From the NCBI GenBank assembly GCA_029975555.1, contig JARKOY010000109.1, positions 124,001-188,000 of the forward strand: 64,000 nt of DNA. Direction: 5' to 3'. This document shows, piece after piece, positions 51,896 through 60,153 of this stretch. A program made the translations under genes and the position numbers. Origin of the DNA: Spirochaetia bacterium (GTDB lineage: Bacteria > Spirochaetota > Spirochaetia > Treponematales > Rectinemataceae). Every line of letters starts with the position of its first letter. The first letter of the stretch is position 1. The notes under the pieces were generated by a model that saw only the letters and a list, made by a program, of their open reading frames with translations, had not been told where the DNA came from and ran no database searches.

Positions 51896-51924
51896 AATGT
51901 AATGAGAGAATGTGGCCAAAGCAA
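51896..51924 (-). promoter_or_regulatory. Promoter of the 46-residue protein gene
   Basis: Minus strand TTGCTT (51924-51919), 17-base spacer, TACATT (51901-51896). The start near 51889 gives a leader of about 26 bases. Confidence 0.55.
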
Positions 51925-51964
51925 GAAAAGATCAGGTGGGTTTTGAATACATCGTGGAGGGCCT

Positions 51965-52522
51965 TCAGCCGCCGGCAAGAGGGTAGCGCTGCAGCAGCGT
52001 ATAGACGGCACCGGAGGGCGTGAGCCTGGACCGCATGAGCTCGAAGGCGCCTATGGAGAAGTTGAGGCTCGGCGGCGCCGGAAGGGATGAGGGCTCCGGC
52101 AGAAAGGGGGCTTTCAGCCGTGCGAGGGTGAGGTGGGCCTTCCATGGCCGGGACTCCGTTTCGGCGCCGATGGCGGAAGCGGTGGCGCGCATGCTGCGCA
52201 CGAGGTTCGCCAGCGCCTCGGAGGGCTGGATGTCTGCGGCAATATAGAGCACCCGAGGGCTCTTCATGGAAGGCAGCACAGAGAGCCTTCCTGTGGCAAG
52301 GTGCAGCACGGGGCATGGCCGGGCGGCTTCTTCCAGGAGGACTTGGAGCCTCGCTGCGACCTGCTCCTCGACTTCTCCGAAAAAATGCAGTGTCACATGA
52401 AGGTTCTCCTGCGGAACCCATGACGGCTGTGCGCGGACCAATGCCGGTACAAGGGAGCGTGCATAATCGGCGATATGCCCTTGGGCATCGGCAGGGAAGG
52501 GCAGACAGGTAAAGAGGCGCAT
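51965..52522 (-). CDS. thpR: RNA 2',3'-cyclic phosphodiesterase
   Basis: 185 residues. 2H phosphoesterase: both HxTx motifs are present, ENLHVTLHFFGEVEEQ (near residue 42) and KAHLTLARLKAPF (near 127). It opens 2',3'-cyclic phosphates on RNA ends; the older name is 2'-5' RNA ligase. Last gene of the ispH-udk-msrA-thpR run, seven bases after msrA. Confidence 0.92.
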   Translation of the reverse strand: MRLFTCLPFPADAQGHIADYARSLVPALVRAQPSWVPQENLHVTLHFFGEVEEQVAARLQVLLEEAARPCPVLHLATGRLSVLPSMKSPRVLYIAADIQPSEALANLVRSMRATASAIGAETESRPWKAHLTLARLKAPFLPEPSSLPAPPSLNFSIGAFELMRSRLTPSGAVYTLLQRYPLAGG

Positions 52523-52529
52523 AGCGTGC

Positions 52530-53048
52530 TTATGTCCACGTGGCGAGTTTGGGCGCTATGACGAAGCGGCAGTACGGCGCGTCGGGGTTGTGGGCGTAAT
52601 AGTCCTGGTGCCAGGATTCCGCGGGCCAGAACATGCCTGCTGGCTCGATCGAGGTGACGATGGGGCTCGTGAAGGCCTGCTGTGCGGCACTCTTTGACTG
52701 CAGGGCTATCTCTCGCTGAGATTCATTGAGGTAAAAGATCGCCGAACGATACTGTTCACCGATGTCGGCGCCTTGCCGATTCAGCGTCGTCGGATCGTGG
52801 AATTTCCAGAAGTATTCGAGGATTTCTCGGTACGAAATGCGCGATGGATCGAAGGTCACTTCCACGGTTTCGGCGTGGCCGGTGGTATTCTGGCAGACCT
52901 GTTCGTAACGTGGATTCGGCACGGTGCCTCCACAGTATCCTGATTGTACCTCTACCACGCCGGGGACGCGCTTGAAAAGGGCTTCCATGCACCAAAAGCA
53001 TCCTCCCGCCAAAAGAGCCTTTTCAAGGTTGGTTGTGTGCCCGTTCAT
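52530..53048 (-). CDS. msrA: Peptide-methionine (S)-S-oxide reductase
   Basis: 172 residues from ATG 53048 (TAGAGGAT upstream; an in-frame ATG at 53063 is possible). The catalytic Cys is in [37 protein letters not shown] and [26 protein letters not shown] are family blocks. It repairs oxidised methionine. No MsrB domain is fused. The start overlaps the udk 3' end by 26 bases. Confidence 0.94.
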   Translation of the reverse strand: MNGHTTNLEKALLAGGCFWCMEALFKRVPGVVEVQSGYCGGTVPNPRYEQVCQNTTGHAETVEVTFDPSRISYREILEYFWKFHDPTTLNRQGADIGEQYRSAIFYLNESQREIALQSKSAAQQAFTSPIVTSIEPAGMFWPAESWHQDYYAHNPDAPYCRFVIAPKLATWT

Positions 53049-53697
53049 ATAATCCTCTACCATTGGACCTTTCCTGCCCTTCCGCAGGGTGTATGATCGA
53101 ATTTATGAAGGAAATGAGGACATCGAGGGCGCGCTCATTGAAGCCACCCTCGGGAATAATGATATCGGCGTACGCTTTTGTTGGTTCGACGAATTCGTAG
53201 TGGCCGGGACGGACGACGGTCAGATACTGTTCGACCACAGAGTCCACGGTGCGTCCCCGCTCCTTGATGTCCCTGACAAGGCGCCGGATGAACCTGATGT
53301 CGTCCGGCGTATCGACGAAAATCTTAAGATCGATGAGATCGCGCACCTCTTTGTTGGCGAAGATCATGATGCCCTCGAAAATGACGATTTTCGAAGGCTG
53401 GATATGGATGGTCTGCCCCGTGCGCCTGTTCTGCACGAAGTCATAGATAGGCATATCGATCGGCCTACCCTGTTTGAGGGCGGTCAGATGTGCGATGAGC
53501 AGCTCATTGTCGAACGCATCCGGATGGTCGAAGTTGAAGGCCGTAATGTTGCGGTTGTTGACGAATTCCGCCGATTTGTAATAGTTGTCCTGAGGCAGAA
53601 AGACAAAGTCGCTGACCACTTCGGATATCTTTTGGACGATGGTGGTCTTGCCGGAACCCGAGCCGCCGGATATGCCGATTACGGTGACTGGAAACAT
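53023..53697 (-). CDS. udk: Uridine kinase
   Basis: 224 residues. P-loop [17 protein letters not shown] (residues 8-24), [10 protein letters not shown] with the base-binding region, [13 protein letters not shown] near 53, [18 protein letters not shown] near 104 and [30 protein letters not shown] near 144. Salvages uridine and cytidine by phosphorylation. The last ~20 residues ([19 protein letters not shown]) extend past the family core and overlap msrA. Confidence 0.93.
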   Translation of the reverse strand: MFPVTVIGISGGSGSGKTTIVQKISEVVSDFVFLPQDNYYKSAEFVNNRNITAFNFDHPDAFDNELLIAHLTALKQGRPIDMPIYDFVQNRRTGQTIHIQPSKIVIFEGIMIFANKEVRDLIDLKIFVDTPDDIRFIRRLVRDIKERGRTVDSVVEQYLTVVRPGHYEFVEPTKAYADIIIPEGGFNERALDVLISFINSIIHPAEGQERSNGRGLYERAHNQP

Positions 53698-53760
53698 AGG
53701 GATATCATTGTGCGGGTCCGCCGCGATTGCATTTCGTGCATGAGACGCATGGTTCTGCCT

Positions 53761-54636
53761 TCACACCATGGTTAAAAGTGCTTTTTGTATTTCATCGACG
53801 ATGAAATCGGGGGTGGATGCCCCCGCCGTAATTCCGATGCGTTCGAATGGTATCATTTCCGCCCTGAGTTCGCCAGCTGTTTCGATGTGCCAGGCGGGCT
53901 TTCCGCAATCGACCGCGCTTGCATACAAGCGCTTTGTGTTCTCCGAATTTTTGCCTCCCACGATGAGCAGGGCATCGACCTGGGCACAGAGATCGACGAG
54001 GGCTTTCTGGCGTTCCTGCGTCGCGGGGCATATGGTCTTCTCTGCCGTCATGGTTTTGACCCTGGCCTGAAAGATTTCGATGACGGCGTCGTAGTCTTCT
54101 TGGCGAATCGTCGTCTGCGCAATGAGGGCGCAGGGGATGTCCTTCAGCTCCTTCGCCATGTGAAGCGCCGTCTCGGGGGTTTCGACGACGAGTGCATTTG
54201 ACGTGTGCCCCAAAATACCTTCGATTTCGCCGTGGCGTGGGTCTCCGACAAGCACTACCTGCCAGCCCTGTTGTTCGTAGCGACGCGCAAGTCGCTGGCT
54301 CCTTATGACGCGCGGACAGGTGGCATCGACGACGCGTGCCCCGAGTTCCTCCATGCGGGACAGCGCCGCACGCGAAGCACCGTGCGCCCGTATGACGACC
54401 ACGGCATTTTTCAAATCCGGCAATTCTCCTCTGCCGGCCTCGATCGCCTTGGCGTCGAGCACGTGGACGCCGAGCGCCTCAAGGTCAGCCACCGCTTGAG
54501 GGTTATGGATGAGAGGTCCATAGGTGTAGACACGCCGTCCGGTCCTGGCCGCGTCTCGGGCTGCCTCGCGCGCAAGCTCGTCCGCGCGGCGCACGCCCAT
54601 ACACATGCCCAGTACCCGCGCCCTGATGATCTGCAT
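53761..54636 (-). CDS. ispH: 4-hydroxy-3-methylbut-2-enyl diphosphate reductase
   Basis: 291 residues from ATG 54636, where the family start MQIIRARVLGMCMGVRRA begins. Last step of the non-mevalonate isoprenoid pathway; a [4Fe-4S] enzyme. The three cluster Cys are in LGMCMGV, VDATCPRVI and KTICPATQERQKAL. IVGGKNSENTKRLY and TAGASTPDFIVDEI complete the active site. The -10 TATTAT ends six bases before the start codon with no ribosome site, predicting a leaderless message. Confidence 0.95.
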   Translation of the reverse strand: MQIIRARVLGMCMGVRRADELAREAARDAARTGRRVYTYGPLIHNPQAVADLEALGVHVLDAKAIEAGRGELPDLKNAVVVIRAHGASRAALSRMEELGARVVDATCPRVIRSQRLARRYEQQGWQVVLVGDPRHGEIEGILGHTSNALVVETPETALHMAKELKDIPCALIAQTTIRQEDYDAVIEIFQARVKTMTAEKTICPATQERQKALVDLCAQVDALLIVGGKNSENTKRLYASAVDCGKPAWHIETAGELRAEMIPFERIGITAGASTPDFIVDEIQKALLTMV

Positions 54637-54642
54637 GGTGTC

Positions 54643-54651
54643 ATAATAGCA
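54643..54651 (-). promoter_or_regulatory. Predicted leaderless promoter of ispH
   Basis: Minus strand TGC-TATTAT (54651-54643), then GACACC and ATG 54636. This is the same layout as purB: extended -10, six bases, start codon. Confidence 0.55.
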
Positions 54652-54747
54652 GATTCTCAGGACTGCTTCCACTCATGCCGTGGTGATGTACCTCAAAAAG
54701 TAAAAAGGCGGTCTTCATGACAGCGTAATGCCCCCTCGAATCGCACG

Positions 54748-54775
54748 TTGCGAATTTTTCAAAAGGTGCTATACT
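54748..54775 (+). promoter_or_regulatory. Promoter of arcC
   Basis: TTGCGA (4/6) at 54748-54753, 16-base spacer, TATACT (5/6) at 54770-54775. The leader ends with AAAAAGGAGA before ATG 54816. Confidence 0.6.
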
Positions 54776-54815
54776 ACTAATTCTGCAATTTGCCATCTTT
54801 GAAAAAGGAGATTTC

Positions 54816-55760
54816 ATGGCAGCGCGCAAGACCATCGTCGTGGCCCTTGGTGGGAATGCAATCATCGAAGAGGGCACAGAGGGGACTATCGAAGAGCAGT
54901 TCGAAAATACCCGCAAGAGCATGAAAGCCATTGTCGGCATGATCGCTGAGGGCCATAAGGTCGTGTTGACGCACGGGAACGGACCGCAGGCCGGGGTTCA
55001 TCTCATCCGCAACGAGGCTGCCTCTGGTCAGGTGCCTCCTTCTCCCCTCAATGTGATTGTCGCCGACACTCAGGGGTCCATGGGATATATGATCGCGCAG
55101 AGCCTCGCCAACGCACTTCTTGCGGAAGGTATCAAAAAAGACGTCGTGACTGTCGTGACGCAGGTCGAGGTTGATCCGAACGATCCCTCGATGCAGAATC
55201 CGTCAAAGTACGTCGGCCCCTTCTATAAGGCTGAGCAGGTCGAGAAGCTGCGCGATCGTGGCTGGGTCATCAAGGAAGATCCCATGCGCGGCTATCGCAG
55301 GGTCGTTCCGAGCCCGAAACCGCTCGATGTAGTGGAGAAGGACATCATCAAGGACCTCATCGACGACGGAAAGATTGTGATCGCGGTGGGAGGAGGAGGC
55401 ATTCCTGTCAAGCGCGATGCCGACGGCATGCTCTCCGGCGTCGACGCGGTGATCGACAAGGATCGCGCATCGGCGCTGCTCGCCAATCTTATCGATGCGG
55501 ATGAACTCATCATCCTCACGGGTGTCGACAAGGTAGCCATCAATTTCCGCAAGCCCGACCAGCAGCTCTTCGATCGCCTCACCGTCGAGGAATGCGAAAA
55601 ATATCTGGCCGAGGGGCAGTTCCCCAAAGGTTCCATGGGGCCGAAGATCGAGGCTGCCTGCGATTTTATCCGCCGCGGCGGGGCGAGAGTGATCATCACC
55701 TCGCTGGAAAACGCCACGGCGGCCGTGGATGGCAGGGCCGGTACGGTCATCACTGCATAG
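54816..55760 (+). CDS. arcC: Carbamate kinase
   Basis: 314 residues. ALGGNAIIEEGTEGTIEEQFEN opening, VVLTHGNGPQAGVHLIRNEAA (near 48-68), VVPSPKPLDVVEKDIIKDLID (near 163-183), VGGGGIPVKRDADGMLSGVDAVIDKDRASALLA (near 192-224) and FPKGSMGPKIEAACDFI (near 269-285) identify the enzyme. It makes ATP and carbamate from carbamoyl phosphate. No arcA or arcB is adjacent, so the carbamoyl phosphate source is elsewhere. Yields substrate-level ATP in fermentative cells. Confidence 0.95.
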   Translation: MAARKTIVVALGGNAIIEEGTEGTIEEQFENTRKSMKAIVGMIAEGHKVVLTHGNGPQAGVHLIRNEAASGQVPPSPLNVIVADTQGSMGYMIAQSLANALLAEGIKKDVVTVVTQVEVDPNDPSMQNPSKYVGPFYKAEQVEKLRDRGWVIKEDPMRGYRRVVPSPKPLDVVEKDIIKDLIDDGKIVIAVGGGGIPVKRDADGMLSGVDAVIDKDRASALLANLIDADELIILTGVDKVAINFRKPDQQLFDRLTVEECEKYLAEGQFPKGSMGPKIEAACDFIRRGGARVIITSLENATAAVDGRAGTVITA

Positions 55761-55766
55761 CGTAAC

Positions 55767-55796
55767 TTGACCACAGAAGGCCCTCCATGCTAGTTT
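55767..55796 (+). promoter_or_regulatory. Possible promoter of yajC-secDF
   Basis: TTGACC (5/6) at 55767-55772, 18-base spacer, TAGTTT (4/6) at 55791-55796. It starts right after the arcC stop; read-through from arcC is also possible. Confidence 0.4.
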
Positions 55797-55827
55797 TTGT
55801 GGAATTCTTTTTTGATAAGGAAGATAT

Positions 55828-56214
55828 ATGAACGGTATCCAGAATAGCCTGACGCTGCTCCAGACGACGGCGTCCAACCCGACGGGATCGCTCGTCTCCA
55901 CCATCGTGACCTTCGGTCTTGTCTTCGTGATCTTCTACTTCTTGATCATTCGGCCGCAGAACAAGAAACAGAAGCAGATGCAGCAGATGATTGCGGGCGT
56001 CAAGAAGGGCGACAAGATCGTCACCATCGGTGGAATTCACGGCGTCGTGGCTTCGGTGAAGGAGTCCACGGTCCTCGTGAAAGTCGACGATGGAACCAGG
56101 ATTGAATTTTCGAAGTCGGCGATTGCCTCGGTCAGTCCCGCCAAAGCAGAAGAGAAGGCAGAGGCGGCAGACGACACCGACGCCAAGCCTGCAGAAAAGA
56201 CCGAAGACAAATAG
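55828..56214 (+). CDS. yajC: Preprotein translocase subunit YajC
   Basis: 128 residues. One membrane helix (about 22-43, TIVTFGLVFVIFYFLIIRPQNKKQKQMQQM) with the typical RPQNKKQK follow-up, then the GDKIVTIGGIHGVVASVKESTVLVKVDDG domain. The Ala/Glu-rich tail (KAEEKAEAADDTDAKPAEKTEDK) is longer than in E. coli. Works with SecD and SecF encoded next; a hairpin TATGCCG/CGGCATA (56224-56230 / 56251-56257) lies before secD. Confidence 0.94.
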   Translation: MNGIQNSLTLLQTTASNPTGSLVSTIVTFGLVFVIFYFLIIRPQNKKQKQMQQMIAGVKKGDKIVTIGGIHGVVASVKESTVLVKVDDGTRIEFSKSAIASVSPAKAEEKAEAADDTDAKPAEKTEDK

Positions 56215-56307
56215 ACTGCCCGATATGCCGGCCCCCGCGCTCAGGCAGGTCGGCATACCGCATTTCTCCGCACTCTAACACCCATGAGAAGATTGGAGTA
56301 AACCGGT

Positions 56308-58044
56308 ATGAGCAAATTCCGTCGCTTATTGATCGTCGTTGCAGTGCTCGCCGTGGCCTTCATGTTCCTTTTTCCCACCATTCAGTGGTATTTTTTGACG
56401 CCGAAAGAGGATCAAGCCATCGCAGTAGGTTCTCGGGAGCAGATTCGGGAATATTCTCGGCGCATGACCTATCTCATCATCACTGACCTTAAAAAGAAGG
56501 CCAACGATAAGGACACCTCAGACCTTTCGGGCCAAAAGACGTACAGCGTTGCGATCGAATCGGCAAAAAAGGCCTATTCGCTCACGAAAAAGCCTGCCCC
56601 CAAGAACTGGGATGCCGTCGCGATCCTCTCGGGGTTCTCGAGTGAGCGAGCCATGTTCGACAGCATCGAGTCCCGATACAGAGAGCACGTGCTTAAGCTT
56701 AAAAATGTACACGCCAATGCGGTGCAGCTCGGCCTCGATCTGGCCGGCGGCATGAGTGCGGTCATCCAGGCCGACTTGCCGGGCTTGTCTGAAAAAGTGG
56801 GTCACGACCTCTCGCAGGCCGAGAAGGAAGACGCGATGAAGCGGGCCGTCGAGATACTCAATTCGCGCATCGACAAGTTCGGCCTCACGGAACCGGTGAT
56901 ACGGCGTCAGGGCGAAGATCAGATCTACATCGAGATTCCGGGGACTCCTGATCCGGAGCGCATCAACTCCATCATCATGGGCAAGGGAAATCTTGCCTTC
57001 TATATCGTCGACTCCGAGGCTTCCGCCGCGGTGAATTCGTATCTCTCGACAAACCCCGTGGGCATCGACGAGCAGACGATGACGGTGGACAAGCCGGGCC
57101 TTGTGCCGGAAGGCGAAATAGTGCGTAAGGTCTACAAGAAAGACAGCTACGGACTCGATGAGTTTACCGGCGAATATCTGGTGCTTCAGGGCAAGCCAGG
57201 GCTCGACGGCAGCCATATTCAGAGCGCGACGGTCTCGACCGACTCCATCACCGGAAAACCCGAGACGAACTTCGTGCTCGACAAAGAAGGCGGAGATATT
57301 TTCTATGCATTGACGAGCGCCAATGTCGGCAAGACCATGGCAGTGGTGCTGGACGACCGGGTGAAGTCCTATGCGCGCATTCAGGAACCGATCCGCGAGT
57401 CGGTGCGCATCACCGGTTTCAGCGCAGATGAGGCCGAATCGCTCGCACTGCTCCTCAGGACCGCCGCGCTTCCCATAAGCCTGTCCGTGGTGAGCCAACA
57501 GGCGATTGGGGCCTCGCTCGGCGAGGATGCCATCGGACAGGGGAAAATGGCCATTATCGTCGGCATTTTGTCGATCTTCGTCTTTATGTTTGCATACTAC
57601 AAGTGGGCGGGCGTCAACGCCACAATCGCACAGGTGTTGAACCTCTACCTCATGCTGTCGGTGCTGACTGCGTTCAAGCTCACGCTCACTCTTCCATCCA
57701 TCGCAGGCTTCGTGCTGACCACGGGCATGGCGGTTGACGCGAACGTCATTATCTTCGAGCGCATCAAGGAAGAGCTCAGGGCGGGCAAGACCCGCGCCGC
57801 AGCCATCCATGCGGGGTTTGACAAGGCATTCTGGGCGGTCATGGACTCGAACATCACGACCATCATCGCAGCGCTCTTCATGGCGCAGCTCGGTACCGGG
57901 CCGATCCAAGGCTTCGCCATCTCTCTCGCCATCGGTAACATGACGAGCCTGTTCACCTCGCTCTTCGTGTCGCGGCTCATCTTTGATTTCGAGACTGATG
58001 TGCTTAAGGCCACACACGTGTCCATCAGCTGGAGGGTCCGATAA
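56308..58044 (+). CDS. secD: Protein-export membrane protein SecD
   Basis: 578 residues. First helix near 7-27; large periplasmic part including GLDLAGGMSAVIQADLP (near 146), ILNSRIDKFGLTEPVIRRQGEDQIYIEIPGTPDPER (near 193-228) and a second periplasmic stretch with LDDRVKSYARIQEPI. Then five membrane helices with GMAVDANVIIFERIKEELRAGK (near 473-494). It uses the proton motive force to help proteins leave SecYEG. TAATG overlap couples it to secF. Confidence 0.95.
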   Translation: MSKFRRLLIVVAVLAVAFMFLFPTIQWYFLTPKEDQAIAVGSREQIREYSRRMTYLIITDLKKKANDKDTSDLSGQKTYSVAIESAKKAYSLTKKPAPKNWDAVAILSGFSSERAMFDSIESRYREHVLKLKNVHANAVQLGLDLAGGMSAVIQADLPGLSEKVGHDLSQAEKEDAMKRAVEILNSRIDKFGLTEPVIRRQGEDQIYIEIPGTPDPERINSIIMGKGNLAFYIVDSEASAAVNSYLSTNPVGIDEQTMTVDKPGLVPEGEIVRKVYKKDSYGLDEFTGEYLVLQGKPGLDGSHIQSATVSTDSITGKPETNFVLDKEGGDIFYALTSANVGKTMAVVLDDRVKSYARIQEPIRESVRITGFSADEAESLALLLRTAALPISLSVVSQQAIGASLGEDAIGQGKMAIIVGILSIFVFMFAYYKWAGVNATIAQVLNLYLMLSVLTAFKLTLTLPSIAGFVLTTGMAVDANVIIFERIKEELRAGKTRAAAIHAGFDKAFWAVMDSNITTIIAALFMAQLGTGPIQGFAISLAIGNMTSLFTSLFVSRLIFDFETDVLKATHVSISWRVR

Positions 58045-59306
58045 TGAAACGCATCATCCGATTCAGCAAATTCTTTGTGCCCGCGGTCGTCGTGAGCTCA
58101 GCCATCATCGTGCTGGGGCTCATCGGATACTTCACGAAAGGCTTCAATCTCGGCGTGGATTTTCAGGCCGGCATCAATGAGACGATCCAGCTTGCATTGC
58201 CTGCGGGCCAGGTTTCCTTTACTGGGAAGGGCAATGCGGAGCTCACTATAAGCGAAAGCCAGCTGACCTTGGTCTTTTCGGGCGCCGAAGCACAAAAGAG
58301 AACCGTGACCCTGGACTACAAGGCCTATCCGACGATCGGGGACATCGTGGCGGCGCTCGAAAAGGAGCCGGAAATCAAGGTGACCACGACCGAAGGGAGC
58401 GAAACCATTCCGTCTTCTTCTCTCGTTCCGACCTATCAGGGCAATTCGCTTCTGAGCCAAAACCCGGTCAATCTGTACCGTACTCCTGTGAACGAAGGGG
58501 AGCGGTACGCTTCGATCGAGACTGTGCGCGCGGCACTGACGCCGCTCGGCGAGGTCTCGGTCCAGACGATCAATCCCGCATCGCTGCAGCGCTACCTCGT
58601 GCGCGTCCGCGATGACGGCAAAGATCCGCAGTTCACCACCACTGTTTCGCAGACCATCCGTCAACTCATCGAAGACAAGGTAGGCAAGGACAGGGTGGTG
58701 ATGGTCAAGACCGACTACGTTGGTCCTCGCTATTCTCAGACGCTCGGCACGCAGTCGGCGTGGCTGGTGGCCTTGACGCTCTTGCTCATCCTCATCTATT
58801 CGGCGATCCGCTTCAAGATTCAGTACGCGATTGGGGCGGTGATCGCGATCATGCACGACGCCCTCGTCATGGTGGCCTTCATTGTCTGGACGCGGATGGA
58901 GTTCAATACGAATACCATCGCGGCAATCCTGACTATTTTGGGCTATTCGATCAACGACACCATCGTGCAGTTCGACCGCGTCCGCGAAGAGCGGAAAATG
59001 CATCCTTCGGATAAGTTCGTGGATGTGCTCGACATGGCATTGACGCTGACCTTGGGGCGTTCCATCATCACGACGCTCACGACCATGCTTGCGGTCCTCG
59101 CGCTCTTCTTCTTCACCACGGGGAACATCAAGGACTTCTCGCTGGCGCTCTTGGTCGGCATGACGAGCGGTGTCTACTCTACGATTTTCATTGCGAGCGC
59201 CTTCGTCCTCATGTGGGAAAACATCACGGCGAAAAAGGAGTCAGGGCGTGCCCAAGAGACCTCCAAAGAGGCGAAGCCCAAGGCTGCTGTTCCTGCCAAG
59301 AGTTGA
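58044..59306 (+). CDS. secF: Protein-export membrane protein SecF
   Basis: 420 residues, starting on the last base of the secD stop. GYFTKGFNLGVDFQAGINETIQL (near 28-50) opens the periplasmic domain. That domain is larger than in E. coli (residues 45-235). Membrane helices from about 236 carry AVIAIMHDALVMVAFIVWTRMEFNTNTIAAILTILGYSINDTIVQFDRVREE. The short charged tail (RAQETSKEAKPKAAVPAKS) is cytoplasmic. Confidence 0.94.
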   Translation: MKRIIRFSKFFVPAVVVSSAIIVLGLIGYFTKGFNLGVDFQAGINETIQLALPAGQVSFTGKGNAELTISESQLTLVFSGAEAQKRTVTLDYKAYPTIGDIVAALEKEPEIKVTTTEGSETIPSSSLVPTYQGNSLLSQNPVNLYRTPVNEGERYASIETVRAALTPLGEVSVQTINPASLQRYLVRVRDDGKDPQFTTTVSQTIRQLIEDKVGKDRVVMVKTDYVGPRYSQTLGTQSAWLVALTLLLILIYSAIRFKIQYAIGAVIAIMHDALVMVAFIVWTRMEFNTNTIAAILTILGYSINDTIVQFDRVREERKMHPSDKFVDVLDMALTLTLGRSIITTLTTMLAVLALFFFTTGNIKDFSLALLVGMTSGVYSTIFIASAFVLMWENITAKKESGRAQETSKEAKPKAAVPAKS

Positions 59307-59312
59307 CGATTG

Positions 59313-59341
59313 TTGACAAAAACGGGGTGCTTCGATACTAT
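59313..59341 (+). promoter_or_regulatory. Promoter of tRNA-Cys
   Basis: TTGACA at 59313-59318, 17-base spacer, TACTAT at 59336-59341; start about 59348, six bases before the tRNA. Confidence 0.65.
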
Positions 59342-59353
59342 GTGCCCCGCAAC

Positions 59354-59425
59354 GGCGCCGTACCCAAGAGGTAAGGGAGAGGTCTGCAAAACCTTTATGC
59401 ATCGGTTCGATTCCGATCGGCGCCT
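59354..59425 (+). tRNA. tRNA-Cys (GCA)
   Basis: Acceptor stem GGCGCCG (59354-59360) pairs with CGGCGCC (59418-59424), then discriminator T at 59425, as expected for cysteine. The anticodon loop reads CTGCAAA, giving anticodon GCA. The T arm is ATCGG-TTCGATT-CCGAT. CCA is not encoded. A terminator follows directly. Confidence 0.95.
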
Positions 59426-59437
59426 TGGTCTTTTCCG

Positions 59438-59464
59438 AGCCGCCCCTGATAGGGCGGCTTTTTT
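59438..59464 (+). terminator. Terminator of tRNA-Cys
   Basis: AGCCGCCC (59438-59445) pairs with GGGCGGCT (59452-59459), followed by TTTTTG. Confidence 0.88.
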
Positions 59465-59507
59465 GTGCGTTGAGAATGATTTTATAGCCATAACTCCTCA
59501 TTTTGAC

Positions 59508-59535
59508 TTGACAAGAGTGGAACCCACACTATAAT
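59508..59535 (+). promoter_or_regulatory. Full-consensus promoter of the first secreted protein
   Basis: TTGACA at 59508-59513, 16-base spacer, TATAAT at 59530-59535: all twelve consensus bases. It is the strongest promoter I find in the window. The leader is about 39 bases with GAAGGAGA before ATG 59581. Confidence 0.85.
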
Positions 59536-59580
59536 TAAGACAAAATTATGTTTGGGCGCTATGCCCGAAGGAGAAAGTGC

Positions 59581-60030
59581 ATGAAAAAGTTTGTGCTCCT
59601 GGTTCTGGCAGCACTGTGCGTTGCTGTGCCAGTCTTCGCAGCCACTGAGGTTTCCACAATCCTGCAGGCCACGGTAGGTGCTTCCCTCAGCATCACGACG
59701 ACGATTCCGGGGACAAAGGCCTTGGATCCGACCCAGACTTCTGCGACGCTCGGCAATGTCACCATCTCTTCGAACGTGTCGAACTGGAAGATCGTCTTCC
59801 ATTCGGCCAATGGTGGCAAGATGGTCTATTCGACGAACAACTATCCCTATCTTCTCAACTTCGGTTCACTGACGGGGATCGACCTTTCGACTGACTATGA
59901 GATCATTAAGACCGCGCCCCAGACTGCGACGACGACGAGCGTCTCCGTGACCTATCAGACCGCTGCCGAACTTGGACTTCCGGCGGGGACCTATGAGGAT
60001 ACCCTGACCATCTCCCTGGTCGCGCTCTGA
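59581..60030 (+). CDS. Secreted beta-rich protein, paralogue A
   Basis: 149 residues from ATG 59581. Sec signal MKKFVLLVLAALCVAVPVFA, cleavage near residue 21. The mature part is Thr/Ser-rich and beta-patterned. LGNVTISSNVSNWKIVFHSA, PYLLNFGSL and LPAGTYEDTLTISLVAL parallel the 160-residue protein at 61903. The closing AGTY-x-D-x-(I/L)T(I/V)(S/T)LV resembles the last strands of spore-coat-U, pilin-subunit and WxL-type domains. Function unknown; the full-consensus promoter and own terminator suggest high expression of a surface or periplasmic structural protein. Confidence 0.85.
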   Translation: MKKFVLLVLAALCVAVPVFAATEVSTILQATVGASLSITTTIPGTKALDPTQTSATLGNVTISSNVSNWKIVFHSANGGKMVYSTNNYPYLLNFGSLTGIDLSTDYEIIKTAPQTATTTSVSVTYQTAAELGLPAGTYEDTLTISLVAL

Positions 60031-60053
60031 GATCGAACACCAGACCACCGCGA

Positions 60054-60092
60054 GAAAGGCTGCCCACAGATGTCGGGCGGCCTTTCTTTTTT
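60054..60092 (+). terminator. Terminator after secreted protein A
   Basis: GAAAGGCtGCCC (60054-60065) pairs with GGGCgGCCTTTC (60075-60086), one T-G wobble, followed by TTTTTTC. Confidence 0.88.
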
Positions 60093-60153
60093 CTGTGCCG
60101 ACGCACTGATGGCGCGACGATTCGTGTTCATGATATGCTTCTTCAATTGAAAT

